Shown piece after piece: positions 10,725 to 24,700 of a DNA stretch of 64,000 nucleotides. This DNA comes from Casuarina equisetifolia (Eukaryota; Streptophyta; Magnoliopsida; Fagales; Casuarinaceae). Below the pieces are notes generated by a model. That model searched no databases. It saw only the letters and a program-made list of their open reading frames with translations, and was not told the DNA's origin. The position numbers were made by a program, and so were the translations under genes. The stretch spans positions 22,839,258-22,903,257 of the forward strand of contig CM052354.1 of assembly GCA_028551475.1 (NCBI GenBank), read 5' to 3'. Position 1 is the first letter of the stretch. Every line of letters starts with the position of its first letter.

Positions 10725-13700
10725 ATGCAGAAGATGGCGCAAGAATGGTTCACGGGGGGCAGTAACGGCGAGGAACAGCAGAAACCCTCGTCGTCTTTGC
10801 TAGCCGATTGGAATTCCTACGCGGCCGGGCAGACTTCCGAGGGGGGCTCGGATTCGGGGTTGGGATTCGATCTCGAATCTGCTGTCAGGTCCGCAAACGA
10901 CACCGTCTCTGGCACTTTCAGTGTGTAAGTCTCGATTACTCTTCACTCCTGTTTTCTTGCTTTGCTTGTTTGAATTAAGCGTTCTGGATTCACGATTAGT
11001 TATCGTTAAAGTCTGTGAAGCTAATAATTTATTGAGGATTTGGCATACTGGGTTGGCTGATTTACGTCCAGTGGTGTCGGTATGGATGAATAAAAACACT
11101 AACCTGAACGTGTGTATGAACATATGTGTGTATATATATGCGGATCTGGTTGTGGCTTTTAGGTTTTAGTCATCAATGGTATTTGGGGCATAGTGGGTGA
11201 CTGTAAACATCTGTAAATGATTTTGATTATAGGGGTTTGTGTATATGTGTGTGTGGATCTGATTGTCGGTATTTGATTGTCTGCACAATAGCTTGCAGAA
11301 CCAAGTGCTTTTCGAGATTTTGCTGATTCATTTTGCTGGGTTTGGGCTTAATATATCTTACTTAGGTGCATTGAAGTGAGTTTAGAAGCTCTTATTATCG
11401 AATGACAACATTTGGTCTCTATAATTGTGAGCAGAAGGATCTGTATATAAACAGTTTAGAAGAGGACACTAGACTTTGGTTCATCTGAATTTGTATCATT
11501 TATACTTTTTACAGGTTTAACAGATATCTACTTTCACAGATGAAACAAAAGATTTTACTTGAGTCCATTCCTACTACTGCTCCAAGTACTGGTTGTAGAT
11601 CAGTAGTAGTAACAATGAATGACGTATACTTTGATTACCTTAGTTACAAACTGCCGGACTTTGCTCTAAGGAGTTAGAAGATGGCATGGAAACCTTATGG
11701 GCCCGTCTCACTAACCTAGACTAGTAATTGCTATGTTTCACAGATTAACACAATTTTCAGATAAAGTGTGTGCTACTATTTTGAGGATTATGTTGGGAGC
11801 TAGCCAAGCTGATGCACTTGTAAATCTAATTTAAAGTTGAATGAGTTGCTGTGTGGCTTCTATTGGGCATATACCTTTTCAGAGAAGGTAATTTGTAATA
11901 TGTCTGAATTTTAGATTTAGATTAGCTGCTCTGAGTCTTTTCGTGTGGATGTTGAGATATGCTCTCCAAGACACTGCTCTCCAGAGTTACCCATGCCTGT
12001 TTCTGATTATAATTCAAGTAGTAGCCTTGATATGTTGACTGTGAAGATTTACAGTATATACTTTGCATTTCTGGTTGACAATCTCTCATTGAGCACGCAG
12101 TTGTTGGTTACATGGGAGAGTCAAAGTGTTGATGATGTGGTTCGCTGGCAAGCAGTGATAATCACTCATTATGTGTTACTGGTCAAAGACTTCTTTTACA
12201 CATTTGAATTTGTCATTCTGAGTATATGGAGATGATCTGTAATCATCAGGTAGCAAATCTTATTGCCAATAGCCCAGTACTTGTTAGTGATACGGTGAGG
12301 GGAACCTAAGGCTGTCTACTTCAGGTTTGGGGAAGGTTTTACCAAGGCTCTGGTGGAAGTCAATTTCCTGGTGAGGTGATACTGTTGGGCTTGAGTGATA
12401 TAGATGCTTCTGTTTCCCTTTCTGTAATTATGGTGTGTGCACTTTTTGTGTTTTGCTCATCATAATAGTGATGAAGAATTTCAATCTTGTATATTGTCTG
12501 TCCTTCACTTCATTACCAGTCTCCATACCATATCTGATAAGCAACCATGCTTAAGTTGTGATGTGAGTTCTTTTCATGTTGTTGCTATGTGATATAGGAT
12601 GTAGCATTAAAATTAGTATAAAGGAAAGATAGCTGATTTTTTATAATTCATGTAATAAGCAAATCATGAGTTTTGGATGCTGTTTTAACAAAATAGTGAA
12701 AGCACAGTCGGGCAGGATCTTACATTTAAAAAGCTCAAACTGATTAGGTCTTCTTTAATGGAAACGTGGGAATTCATTAAATTTTGTTCTTTTGTACTCA
12801 TTTTTCTGTTTGATACTTGTTCAGGGTTTCGAAAGGAGTAAGAGATCTACCTGGGAACCTACAGTCTGCAACGAGTACTGTTCCTTCTGGAAAAGCACTT
12901 ATGTACTTTGGTTTGTTACTGGCAACGGGGGTTTTCTTTGTTTTCATCGCATTTACCATGTTCCTTCCAGTCATGGTGCTGATGCCCCAGAAGTTTGCTA
13001 TATGCTTTACCCTTGGATGTAGCTTTATCATTGGTTCATTCTTTGCACTCAGGGGTCCATCGAATCAGCTTGCCCACATGTCATCAAAGGAGGTATCTTT
13101 TAGAATATAGGCATGTTTTATTTACCTTAGTAACGTGGACTTCTGTTGTGTGAAGGACTATCAGCTTACTATGAAGATACTCACCTGAGCTTTTCATCAC
13201 TTTTTTCATTACTTAATCAGCATATTATGAAGATACTTACCTGAGCTTTATTACTAATTTTTCATTATTTATGCAGAGACTTCCTTTGACAGTGGGATTT
13301 ATAGGAAGTATGGCTGCTACCATATATGTCTCCATGGTGCTTCACAGTTACATACTGTCTGTGCTCTTCTCTGTGATACAGGTATCAACTTTCACCCTTC
13401 CTTACCTCTTTTTTTTTTTTGGGGGGGGGGGGTGCAACTGTAATTGTTAGTTATCTTTGAACGTTGCTTTACTGAAGCAGATTTGAAATTGTTCTGGTCT
13501 ATTTGATTTATTCTTACGTTCTCATATATTCTTCTCTAAAAACCGTCTGAATTTTAGCATCTCTTAAAAGTAAATAAAGAAAAATAAAATTCATAGATTT
13601 GTCCCAACAAAATTCAATGTGACAATTGGAGACAATGAAATATTTGGAGTTTATAAGCTGAAAGCTTCCAGAAGGATATCTCTAATGAACGTCAGCCAAT

Positions 13701-14076
13701 TGATCATAAGAGCCAATAAGACAGAAACAGAGAATACCTAATATAGATGATGATGTGTAAAATAATTATCGATCTCCATGTGTTACCGCACTCATCTTTA
13801 TCTTTCATGTTTATTTATTTATTGACTTTTTCTGTGAGAATATGATACATCATTTGAGCAAATGCATGTCGATCTCAGTGCATGTCAATCAATATTAACA
13901 TTCAAAGAGAGCATTGGAAGTTATCCCACTGAACAATGAAATTGATGTTTCTATGGTACTTGCAGGTTCTTGCACTCCTATACTATGCTATTTCTTACTT
14001 TCCTGGTGGATCTACTGGGATGAAATTCCTCTCATCGGCCCTTACCTCTTCTGTAATGAAATGTTTTGGGAGGTGA
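10725..14076 (+). CDS. SFT2: SFT2-like vesicle transport protein (Got1/Sft2 family)
   Basis: Small tetraspanning membrane protein. In yeast, Sft2 acts in fusion of endosome-derived vesicles with the late Golgi. Four exons: 10725-10924, 12825-13092, 13277-13381, 13966-14076; 684 nt, 227 aa. The N-terminal ~70 residues are hydrophilic (MQKMAQEWFTGG.., then DLESAVRSANDTVSGTFSVV). Next come KGVRDLPGNLQSATSTVPSG and four hydrophobic segments: MYFGLLLATGVFFVFIAF, FAICFTLGCSFIIGSFFAL, then after RGPSNQLAHM the stretches VGFIGSMAATIYVSMVL and ILSVLFSVIQVLALLYYAI. The C-terminus YFPGGSTGMKFL..ALTS is characteristic of the family. All introns are GT-AG; intron 1 is 1.9 kb. The start could be the next ATG three codons in (MAQEWF). 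An open frame continues upstream to 10668 but lacks family resemblance. Confidence 0.9.
13410..13433 (+). repeat. Homopolymer junction T(n)G(n) in SFT2 intron 3
   Basis: A poly-T run directly followed by about 12 G. Prone to sequencing or assembly error; no effect on coding sequence. Confidence 0.8.
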
Positions 14077-17000
14077 CTTTGACCTTGCTACTTTTGTTCC
14101 TGCCGACTTGTAGATTTCTGACCATAATAGGTTATTGTCAATGTTAGTTGAAACTTTGGAATCACATTGAGAACTTTGAGGATTCATTTGATCTTGTCCA
14201 CAATTAAGCTTTGCCTGCAATGCATGTTCAAAATCCTTATGGAAGAACATTGTTGAACTTTGTTTTATGCAAGCTTCGGTATATTGTAATCAGTGAGATC
14301 TAGTGTATTATGTTTAGCTACCCTGCCATCTCTCAACTTATTCATTTTACTGAGGCTCAAAAGATTAACATTGAGAGATATACTCTGCACCTTAGGCTTA
14401 AAAAACAACTGGGAGGCATATTTGTCAAAAGCTCCGAATCATAAGGAAATTTTCTGTTTTCCCGTTCAGGAGATGGTATTGGTACAACAAGAAGAACATT
14501 CAAAGCCGACCAACTTTAATAGTCTACGGAAAATATTAGATTTTGCAATACGGTTCACCACCCCAGCCCACTTTTCGCTCTGTTCCCATGTTCTGATGAC
14601 TGCAATATAAAGTGAAGAGCAAGAAAAGCATGGGCTTGGTGAAGCTCATGGGAAACTAATAGGCGTTCCTACCAACTGTTGCCAAGGATTGTGCAATAAG
14701 CAAATGTACAACAAGCACGTTACAGCTACGATTTACTCTCTACCTGGGGTTTACATAAATTAGAAGATGTTGATAACTTTTTTCTTTTAGTTACTTAAAT
14801 CATTATCTGAACAGTAAGGGTTTGGAGGCATTTTTCACCCCCAATGAATCCCTTACCCTCAAAAAAGAAAAAAAGAAAAAAAGTCTTATGTTTACAGACA
14901 TACTGAGAGAACCTTAAAATTATTGTTTTCCTTTTATCTATAAAATTACCATTTTGCATGGCCTCTTAATTTTGACTCCATCAATTGCGAATCCTTGACT
15001 GACCCCATTTCAGAATGTCTGGTGGGGTTGAAACTGCAGAAGTCTTGAGATAATCCCAGAAAAAGGCAAGATTCAGAGATAGACCAACATGCCGCGCCTC
15101 TCTGTATACCACTATCATCATGCTTATTCAGGCAATGCGACAGCAGCATCCATTGTTTTCAATGGAGTGTCCTGACAGCCAAACTGGGTCCATGGGGATT
15201 CATCTAGACTGCACCAATCAACTATCTAGTGGATTGCGCTCTTGCCAACTTGCATTATTTTTGAGCTCTACTATCGAGAGCCTAGCTTTAGTTTAAAAAT
15301 TCACAATCAAGATTAGCTTTAATGCATACTAATGTACCATTTCTGTGATCTAATCCTGATTAACACAGGAACTTTCATTACATATGGAGTTTCTTGGTAA
15401 TAGAACTAAAAGAAATAAAAAAAGAAAAGAAAAGAAAAGAAAAGAAGCATTTTCTCTTCTTTGAAGTCTAAAGAGAAAGGAAGGTTAGATGATTCCTAAA
15501 AAGCTTCCAAAGCTCGCACACCATTTTTGACTAGTTATACTTATTACAAGTTTTGTGCTTTAGGTAAAGAAAACAATTTTATAAGCTTGGTTTCAAGAGC
15601 TCCTTCCACCTGCCATCCGTTATCTGTCTTTTAGTATTTTATAGGATTGGAAAGAAGCCATTTGGGAACAAAACCCCGAAATTAAGGAAAGATTTGGATG
15701 GCAACTTTGGGATTACGTGACAATTATTTGACTCTAAGATGGACCTTGTGTATAAGCTTTTGTTCTCATCGAGCCTTGTTATTTTGTAATGACATTATTA
15801 GTGAAAGCAAAAGGCCATCTTCTTCACTAAGCCAACCACAACAAAGCATCACAAAGGTATCAATAGAAAACAATTGTGCGCAACTTTAGCATTAAGTATT
15901 GAGGTATTACTCAGCTTTGACGTCCCATGGGGAAAAGAAAAGAAAAGGGGTTATAAAGAATGGTGTGCAGTACACTAATTATGAAACACGTAGATTTGAC
16001 CAGCTATTATGAACAAAGAACAAATTGACAGGCTCCCACCTTTTTTTTCTTCTTCTTCTTCTTTTTTTTTTTTTTTTTGGGTTAAGAATAATGGTTGTTG
16101 CACATTATTTTTAATTTAGTATCTTCCTTTCTATGATCATGTCATATTCTCTCATCAATCAGTCTTAAAAAGAAAAAATGATCTCTTTTTAACATAATAG
16201 CAAAATCCGAGTTTAAGTGTGATATTTTATTATTTGTAATTTTACCCCATCACTAATAACCATCACTTATAAATTAAGTGTACATGACTTTCTCATAATC
16301 AAAATAAGATAGCATATTAAGAATAATGGTTATCCTATATTATCTATACCTTAATGACTATTTAAAAAAAAAAAGTTACAGATCATTTTTATCTTAGAAG
16401 AAATATAAAATGGTCAATTCAAAGAGCAAGACCAAGCATTATCCATACAAAAATCAAACGGTGGAAAAGATTGCTGTTTGGACGTGTGATTTTAGTCTAA
16501 TCACTTGGACAAGTCCTCCAATAATTTGTAAACAATGGTCTATCATGGCTTTTACCAATAACACGCACTTAGAAATGAGATTAGACTGTGGGATCCCGAT
16601 TGAAAGCGGCGAAGGGTATGATTGATGCTTCCTTTAGTCACTTTCTATGTATCTAGATACAATTTCAACCCGATGACACGGACGGGCAAGTTTGACTGTT
16701 GAAAGTTGAGGGAATCTTGGGATAAAAAGGGATTTGCTTCCTCCAAAGTAGGCTTGTCATCAATTTGGCATCGAAGTTAACGATTTTCTTTATGGAGATG
16801 GTTCTATGCTCGGCTTTTCAAATAATTCTTAACACCTATTCTTAAAATTAATATGGGTTGTGAACTTTGTGTCGAAATACATATAACAAAATTGATTTTA
16901 ATATCATGTGAAAAATTTTAATTAGGATTCAAGTGATGCAAAATTTGTTTATTACACACTTTTTTGACATAAACTTTGCCCAATGATTTCATTTGGGTGG

Positions 17001-20000
17001 CTGTGGACCCAATGGGGCAAATGACAAACCTTGTTTTGGATCGTTTATGGTGCATTATTACTTCTAAAATCTAAAAGTCTACAGGATAGCCCACAGCCGC
17101 TGCACGTGTGCCAAGCACCAATCACAACAAGGTCTTGTGATAGTTCTATGGTAAGCACTTTTTTGGACGTACTTCTTCTTTGTTGCTCTTGATTTGAAAT
17201 TAAATAACACAATCTGCTGTAGATCATTGATTTAGTCCACCTCTTTTACAAGTCTAATCTTCTTCTCTTTCTTTTGGGGAAGCCTTCTTGTTCTTTCTTT
17301 TGGATTTGATGAACTTCTCCTCTCTTTGCTAAGATTCTTCCTCACATCCTTACGAAAACTTTGTTTAATGCAAAAGCACCTTACCCTTCTTAACCTTCTG
17401 TATTTTCATGGTGTTTCTCTCTCCCATGTGCAGTCTCATCCCAAAACCCAGTACTTCCAACATATTAACCATTTAAAAAATGCTTGCTGTAACATGGTAG
17501 CTGCGTGAAAACATGGTGCCCATAAAGAAAGCTTAAAACATAAGCTATTGCAGCTCCCATATTCCATTGTTTATCAGTAAATTTTCCGCAACTGACAGGA
17601 AATCCAGCCAAGCTATGTCACTTCATGTGCCCCTTCTACAGTTGTTCCTTTTAATCCGTTGACAGCGATCCGATTCCTATCAATCATGCATGGTTGTGAA
17701 AATAAAGAAAACAACATCTGGAATGTGACATTCATGTGATGAGATCTACCATATAAGATTAGAAAGTGATCCAGATCTTAATCCCAATTTCCAGATATTG
17801 TCATGAACCGTAGTGGGATTTTAGGCTAGTGGAAGTCTTAACTTGTCTAAAAACTTGCAGTTATAGCTTATTTTATTGGAAGAAAGAATTCATTAAGGAG
17901 GTAAGAAAATAAGAGAATGAATTATTTGGTTGTCTTGAAATTGTTACCTTAGTTTATGTCAAAAAAGAATACCTTTTTTCCTTAAAATCAGTCAAGACAC
18001 TTGAATAAATAAAAAGAATCTTTAGTCAAGATATTAACAATATAAAATAATGATTATTTTTATATATCCTTTTGTGTTGATTATGAATAAATCATGAGAA
18101 TTTAATTTACGATAAATTACAAGAATTTAATTCATGAATAATAAGGTATTATACTTAAACTTAAATTTTGATATTGTTGACCAAGTCTACTTCCATCTCA
18201 AATCACTGCCCCAACTTAGTCCATACTAAAATGCATATTCAAAGCAAGCAACAAAAACAATACATTCACCACAACAAACCCAACAACAACAATACAAATA
18301 AAACATCCCCATCTAGTGAGCAAACTAAGGGATTGGTTGACTTCTCTTAGTTCAGTGGTAAGCCAAGGGGACCCTATCCTACCAGGCATCCCTCCTCCTC
18401 CTCTTCCTCCTCCTCCTCCTTCCCTAGGTCTGAGTTAAAATATGTAGGTAGAGAGCAAAAGGAATAAAGAATTGAAATATTAGTTTAAGATTTCAAAATT
18501 AGTTGTTATATGAGTTTCAAAGTATTATACTTAAGTGTGTGTGTGTATCACACACACACATAGCCATTGATTGTAAAAGATGTAGTTAGAAAATCAAATA
18601 TAAAAGTCATTCAACTATATTCTATTTTTCTGAAAAATCTACTTCGTTGTCCCCTCTTATACTTTCTACTCTATTTTATGTAATGGAAATTTCTTTGACC
18701 ATCTGATATATATCAAAAATAGATATCGACTGTTTCTATTTTTAATGGTCGAAAGAATCATGCATGATGTCAGTTTCTTTTGAACAATTTTCTCTTACTT
18801 ATATGAAAAGAAAGGCATGAAGGCAGCAAAGTGTATTGGGACAGAAGAAATGACATGCAGCGACTAAAGAAAAGGTTGAAGTGGGGTTTCCTTTCACTTG
18901 AGTTTCAGTGGGCAGGGCCCGTGTTTTTCTTCCATGTGGGAGTTTAACTACCCCCATTATTGCTAGATGAAAAGCGACATCTCCCCATTCGTGCATCACA
19001 GATTCATCTGCTTTCTGAGGTCCCTTATTTCAGGGATTATGAGGCCTTTTTCGGATTGTCTTTCACCAGTTAAACTAATAATAAAAAGTGGGTTGGGTAA
19101 GCGACCATTTCAGATTAACTATTCTCTTCTTTAGTTAGCTGAGTCTATGTCTTTTCTGCTAACCTCGTTTGTGTCCCTTTTCTACTCTTCTTTCGTAGAT
19201 CTTCCCCTTTTACTGTCAAAGGTCACCTGTCTCATATATCCATCAAATTTGCAATATTGTAGACGATGATTAATATTTTCATGAAGTGAAACTAAAGCAC
19301 AGTTGTGGACGTTGAAAGCATCCCAACTTCTGAGAAATGAACCACCCAGGTTCCATCAATCAATGCTCCTGGTCACTCAAGATTCATGCTACTGACAAGA
19401 TAATGGACTAAAATTCATGGTCATGTGTTGCTTATGCGTATCTAATCAAATAAAGAGTTCAATCATTAGGATTGATTGGATCAAGTGGGGAAAAAAGTGC
19501 TCCTCCGAGTTTTCAACGCTTTCACATTCCTTCATAGAAGTTGCTGTTTGCCAGATACAGTTCATATGATCTTCTTCTCTCAATCATAATGGAGATTTGG
19601 TCCTCTATCTATCCAACAGGGAACAATACAATCAGAGTCTTTTAATGTTGCTGTCACCATGTTTAAATGAAAGTGTGATGGTTCTCCATATGTCCTTGTT
19701 TGCAGTCCAAAATTTTTACTGCATGATCTGCAGTAAAGCTCCTTCTGCAGTCCAACCGTTTGCCTACCTTTTCTGTTTAATGAGTCGAATGGAAGGTGGA
19801 TTAGATGAGTTTTGAACACACACTGTAAATCCTGTTACAACCACCAAGTCGTAATCATGCAACAATACCTTCCCTGTCCTTTCTTTATGAGTAGGGACAA
19901 ATGAACCATGTTTAGGTCATACCTGTTTAAGTAGACATGAAAAAGATAACAATTTCTGCTTTCAATTCTGGTCCGTGAGCTCATAAAGCCAGGTGCTATG

Positions 20001-21708
20001 GCATGAGGGCTGAACGATGACTTGATATTATTTTGCAGGTCCTGTTTTTTTCTTATCTCCATTGCTGTATGTGTCATCTGGCAGTGGTTCATACTAACTG
20101 TAATTAAGAACTCTAAGCTGGTGTCATGTTGTCCCTTCCACTCAAGGCCAGTAAATCTTTCTTTGTTTATTTTAGTCCTTTACAGCAAAGACCTCCAGAC
20201 AAGATGCTCAGATATGCCGATTAGAGAGCAATATTATACAATGGACCTCACCTGCATGTGCCCTCCACTACTCCATCAGACTCCACATGCCCTAACTCGC
20301 GTCATAAACCACACCAATTAAGTTTCTGTAAATGCTTTTCATATTGTCTGAATATGCTCATTCTCCTGCAGTGAAGTACCTAATCCAGATCCACGAAATT
20401 CGAGTAAATTTAAAATAAAGAAGTAAAGAGACACAAATTTTATGTACGATTCTTAACCAAAGTCAAATGAACCCTTCTTAATATGACTGGATAACATTCC
20501 TGTTAAAAATGGTAATTATCATAAAATTGTTAATATTTTGATGTAATATTCTTTTTATATTCATATGTCATTCTTTCTTTCTTAATAATCGATTATAAGA
20601 AAAAAAGTTGATCTTCATGAATATGGTTATTGTTATTTCACCATGTTATTCAATTTACTTAGAAATCAAGTTATTATGATTTTTTTATGTTTAGAATAAG
20701 AAGACATGTTAAAAGTAATAATTGTCTTTTATTGTCTATATCTTAACTTAAGTGTTCTCCTTATGTATTTAGCTAGCTCATTTCTCTTAATAATTAATTT
20801 TAAGAACGAAAGTTAAGATTTTTTAACTTAATTTCAAAGAGTAGATTTAAGTAGTCTTACATCACAAAATCTTGGTCTAACGATTTCTTTTTTTCATATT
20901 TATTCCTCTATCCTTCTTTCTTAATGACTGATTTTAACTGTCCCAAAAACTTCTGAGTATATTATAGGTACCCATACCTACCTTCTGTAAATGTTGCGAA
21001 GTTAGAAAAACACGAGGGGTAACAACCCACATGGCAGCCTCATCAACCGCAACCACAGAAATTGATGGAGCACCTCTGGACCTTGCTTATCAAAGAGGAT
21101 ATGACCACTTCTGATTAACGAATCTGGGGCTAAGATTTCAATGGGTCATTGTGTCTGGTTGGTTTGAGCATTCACCCATCACTATCTGCGAGATAAAGCA
21201 CCAATCTAAGCAGCTCTCTGTGTTTATCAAGAGTTAAGGAAATGTTTTTTAACCATGTCAGTGTTGCTTTCCAACAGTAAAAAAGACTGCATTTTGGGAT
21301 CCAAAATAGCCAAAAAAAAAGAAGAAAAAGATAATCTAAGAATTAAAGTAACTAGTAAAAGGGGAATTTTCCTGTACTTGGTACTCGGAATCACCATTTT
21401 CGTTTGGGACAATTTGTCCTAGAAAGGACTATCTTACTTACAGATAGCAAAAGTTAAAAGCCATTCAGAAAATTTGAGTGCATGGATTGGAAAATTAAAC
21501 CAATAATCCGTTAGAAAACCATTTGGGTAAACAAATCCAGAAAGCCATTCCCATCACCATATCAAGACTACAATAATACCAATTACTATAATAATAGAAT
21601 AAAGAAGGTGCTCCTGGATCCAGATCTTCTGCTTTTCTTCTATAAACAAAACATGGGGTTCCCCCCTCTTCAATCCCAAAACAGATCATCTGTTCTCTCC
21701 TCTCAGCA
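14077..21708. other. 7.6-kb spacer without supportable gene
   Basis: Both strands were read. Only short unrelated open frames (60-105 codons) with no recognisable domains occur. It holds simple repeats (AAAAG-type near 15415-15445, CTT/T tract 16040-16078, TCC-rich 18390-18422, and a GT run followed by an AC run at 18535-18560 that could fold on itself). Several AT-rich patches share a TTCTTAATAA..ATTTTAAGAA-like theme (around 16300, 20580, 20790, 20930; again near 43510), probably decayed interspersed repeats. The last part should hold the receptor-kinase promoter; CTATAAAC at 21640 is a weak TATA candidate. Confidence 0.45.
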
Positions 21709-24700
21709 ATGCCTGCAATTCTAAGGCATCTCTCGCTTTCTCCCACCATCTTCTCCTTCACCTTAATTCTATCGATAAACACCCTTTTGTTCTCTTGTTG
21801 TTACGCTATTAATGAGGAGGGGCAGGCTCTTTTAGCATGGAAGAACAGGTTAGACATCTCCACAGATGTATTGCACTCTTGGAATCCTGCAGACCCAAGT
21901 CCATGCAACTGGTTTGGGATTCACTGCAGTTTGAATGGCGAAGTGATCGAGATAAGCCTGAAGGAAGTAGATTTGCAAGGCTCATTGCCTTCAAATTTAG
22001 AGTCTCTCAGGTCCTTGAAGACCATTGTTCTATCATCAACAAATATAACTGGCATAATTCCCAAGGAACTTGGAGATTATCAAGAACTTAGTTTCCTTGA
22101 TCTCAGTGACAATTCTCTCTCAGGTGTCATCCCGGATGAAATTTGCAGGCTAACTAAGCTGCGAACTTTGTCTCTCAATTCAAACTCCCTCGAAGGTGAT
22201 ATCCCTTCCAATGTCGGAAATCTCTCAAGCCTTGAGTATCTAACTCTCTTTGACAATCAACTCAGCGGTGAAGTTCCAAAGAGTATAGGAGCTTTAAGAA
22301 GGCTGCAAGTTTTCAGAGCAGGTGGGAATAAAGATCTTAAAGGCGAGCTGCCTTCAGAAATTGGAAACTGCACCAACTTGACTGTGTTAGGCTTGGCCGA
22401 AACCAGTATTTCTGGCAGTCTTCCATCATCAATCGGAATGTTGAAGAGAGTTCAAACGATAGCCATTTATACGTCTCTGTTGTCGGGTCCTATCCCTGAA
22501 GAGATTGGAAACTGCACTGAGTTACAGAACCTGTACTTGTATCAGAATGCCCTCTCTGGTCCAATCCCAAGGAAAATCGGGGAGCTTAGCAAGCTTCAGA
22601 GTTTATTGTTGTGGCAGAACAGCCTCGAAGGTACTATCCCGGAAGAGATAGGTAGCTGCAGAGAGCTCAGAGTCATTGACTTCTCAGCAAATCTTCTGAC
22701 AGGCAGCATACCAACAAGTCTCGGAGGACTTTCCCAACTTCAGGAGCTTCAGCTTAGTGTTAATCATTTATCAGGTACCATACCTTCTGAGATCTCAAAT
22801 TGCACGGCTTTGAGTCATCTGGAAGTCGATAACAATGACATTGGGGGCGAGATTCCTGCTCTTATCGGCAGCCTGAAGAGCTTAACGCTGTTCTTTGCCT
22901 GGCAGAACAGGCTGACCGGAAATATACCAGAGAGTCTCTCCGAGTGCCAAGAGCTTGAGGCTCTTGATCTGTCTTACAACAACTTGTATGGTTCGATTCC
23001 GAGGCAGATATTTGCATTGAGTAATCTCACCAAGCTGCTGCTACTTTCAAATGATCTCTCGGGGTTTATACCTCCTGATATAGGAAACTGCACAAACTTG
23101 TACCGGTTCCGACTGAATGGCAATAGGCTTGCAGGCACTATTCCATCGGAGATTGGAAACCTGAAGGCCTTGAATTTCCTCGACATGAGCGAGAATCGTT
23201 TTGTTGGAAGCATTCCTCCTTCAATATCTGGATGCCAAAAACTCGAGTTTCTTGATCTGCATTCAAATGGGTTCTCTGGTCTGGTGCCAGATACTCTGCC
23301 CAAAAGCTTGCAGTTCGTTGACATCTCGGACAATCGGCTTACCGGTCCCCTGACTCCTAGCATTGGGTCTTTAACAGAATTAGCCAAATTCAAGGCCGGA
23401 AAGAATCAACTTTCCGGTCAAATCCCCGCGGAGATCCTATCTTGCAGTAATCTGCAACTGCTAGACCTCGGGAGCAATGGTTTCTCTGGTGAGATTCCAA
23501 AGGAACTCGGTCAAATTCCGGCCCTCGCAATCTCTCTCAATCTAAGCTACAACCAACTTTCAGGTGAGATTCCATCTGAATTCTCCGGTCTTGGCAAGCT
23601 AGGAGTCCTAGACCTCTCCCACAACAGGCTCAGTGGGAACCTTAACCCCCTGGCGAAGCTTCAAAACCTTGTCTCTCTTAACGTCTCCTACAATGATTTC
23701 TCCGGTGAATTACCCAACACTCCGTTCTTTCGGAAACTCCCTATCAGTGACTTAGCTGCAAACAAGGGTCTCTACCTCTCCAATGGGATTGCAACTCAAG
23801 CTATGGCACCCGAGAGCCATGGCAGACCAGTTATGAAGCTAGCGATGTCCATCCTCCTGACCGCCAGTGCAGTACTAGTACTAGCCGCCGTTTACATTTT
23901 GGTTCGTGCCCGCATGGCGAGCAGGAAGCTCATGGAAGATGAAATTTGGGAAATGACTTTTTATCAAAAGCTCGAATTTTCCATTGATGACATCGTCCAG
24001 AATCTAATATCATCTAACGTGATTGGCACCGGCAGCTCTGGAGTTGTATATAGGGTGACAATCCCCAATGGAGAAACACTTGCGGTAAAGAAGATGTGGT
24101 CATCGGACGAATCAGGAGCATTCAGCTCTGAAATCCAGACGCTGGGTTCAATCCGGCACAAGAACATCATCCGGCTATTGGGTTGGGGATCAAACCGCAA
24201 GCTAAAGCTGCTTTTCTACGATTACCTACCGAATGGAAGCTTAAGTTCCCTTCTTCATGGTGCTGGGAAAGGAGGAGCAGAGTGGGAGACTAGATTTGAT
24301 ATTGTTTTGGGTGTCGCCCATGCGATGTCATACCTGCACCATGACTGCGTTCCTCCTATTTTGCATGGGGATGTGAAAGCCATGAATGTGTTGTTGGGTC
24401 GTCGCTATGAACCTTACCTTGCTGACTTTGGGTTGGCTCGGATTGTGAACAGCAATGATGATGATGATGATGATGATGATGTTTCCAAGCCGAGACAAAG
24501 ACCTCATCTTGCTGGTTCTTATGGATACATGGCTCCTGGTAATTTCTCTATCTCAATTCAATTACTTCAACTTTGTTCTAATTCATTAGTTTCATCTCAA
24601 TTTACCATTTAAATTCTTATTTTGTTAAGAACAACATGAATTATCTCACATTGCCAAGATCCTGTTTGAAAATTTTATTTTAAACAAAATATATATCTCT

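Noticed and set aside
14293..14610. 105-codon plus-strand frame after SFT2
   Set aside because: Falls in the 3' flank, has no domain similarity and no coding-like codon pattern.
18339..18385. tRNA-like stretch (CTTAGTTCAGTGGTAAGCC)
   Set aside because: D-loop-like resemblance only; no GGTTC-type T-loop or matching acceptor stem follows.
22974..23393. 139-codon minus-strand open frame inside the receptor kinase
   Set aside because: Antisense shadow of the LRR coding region.
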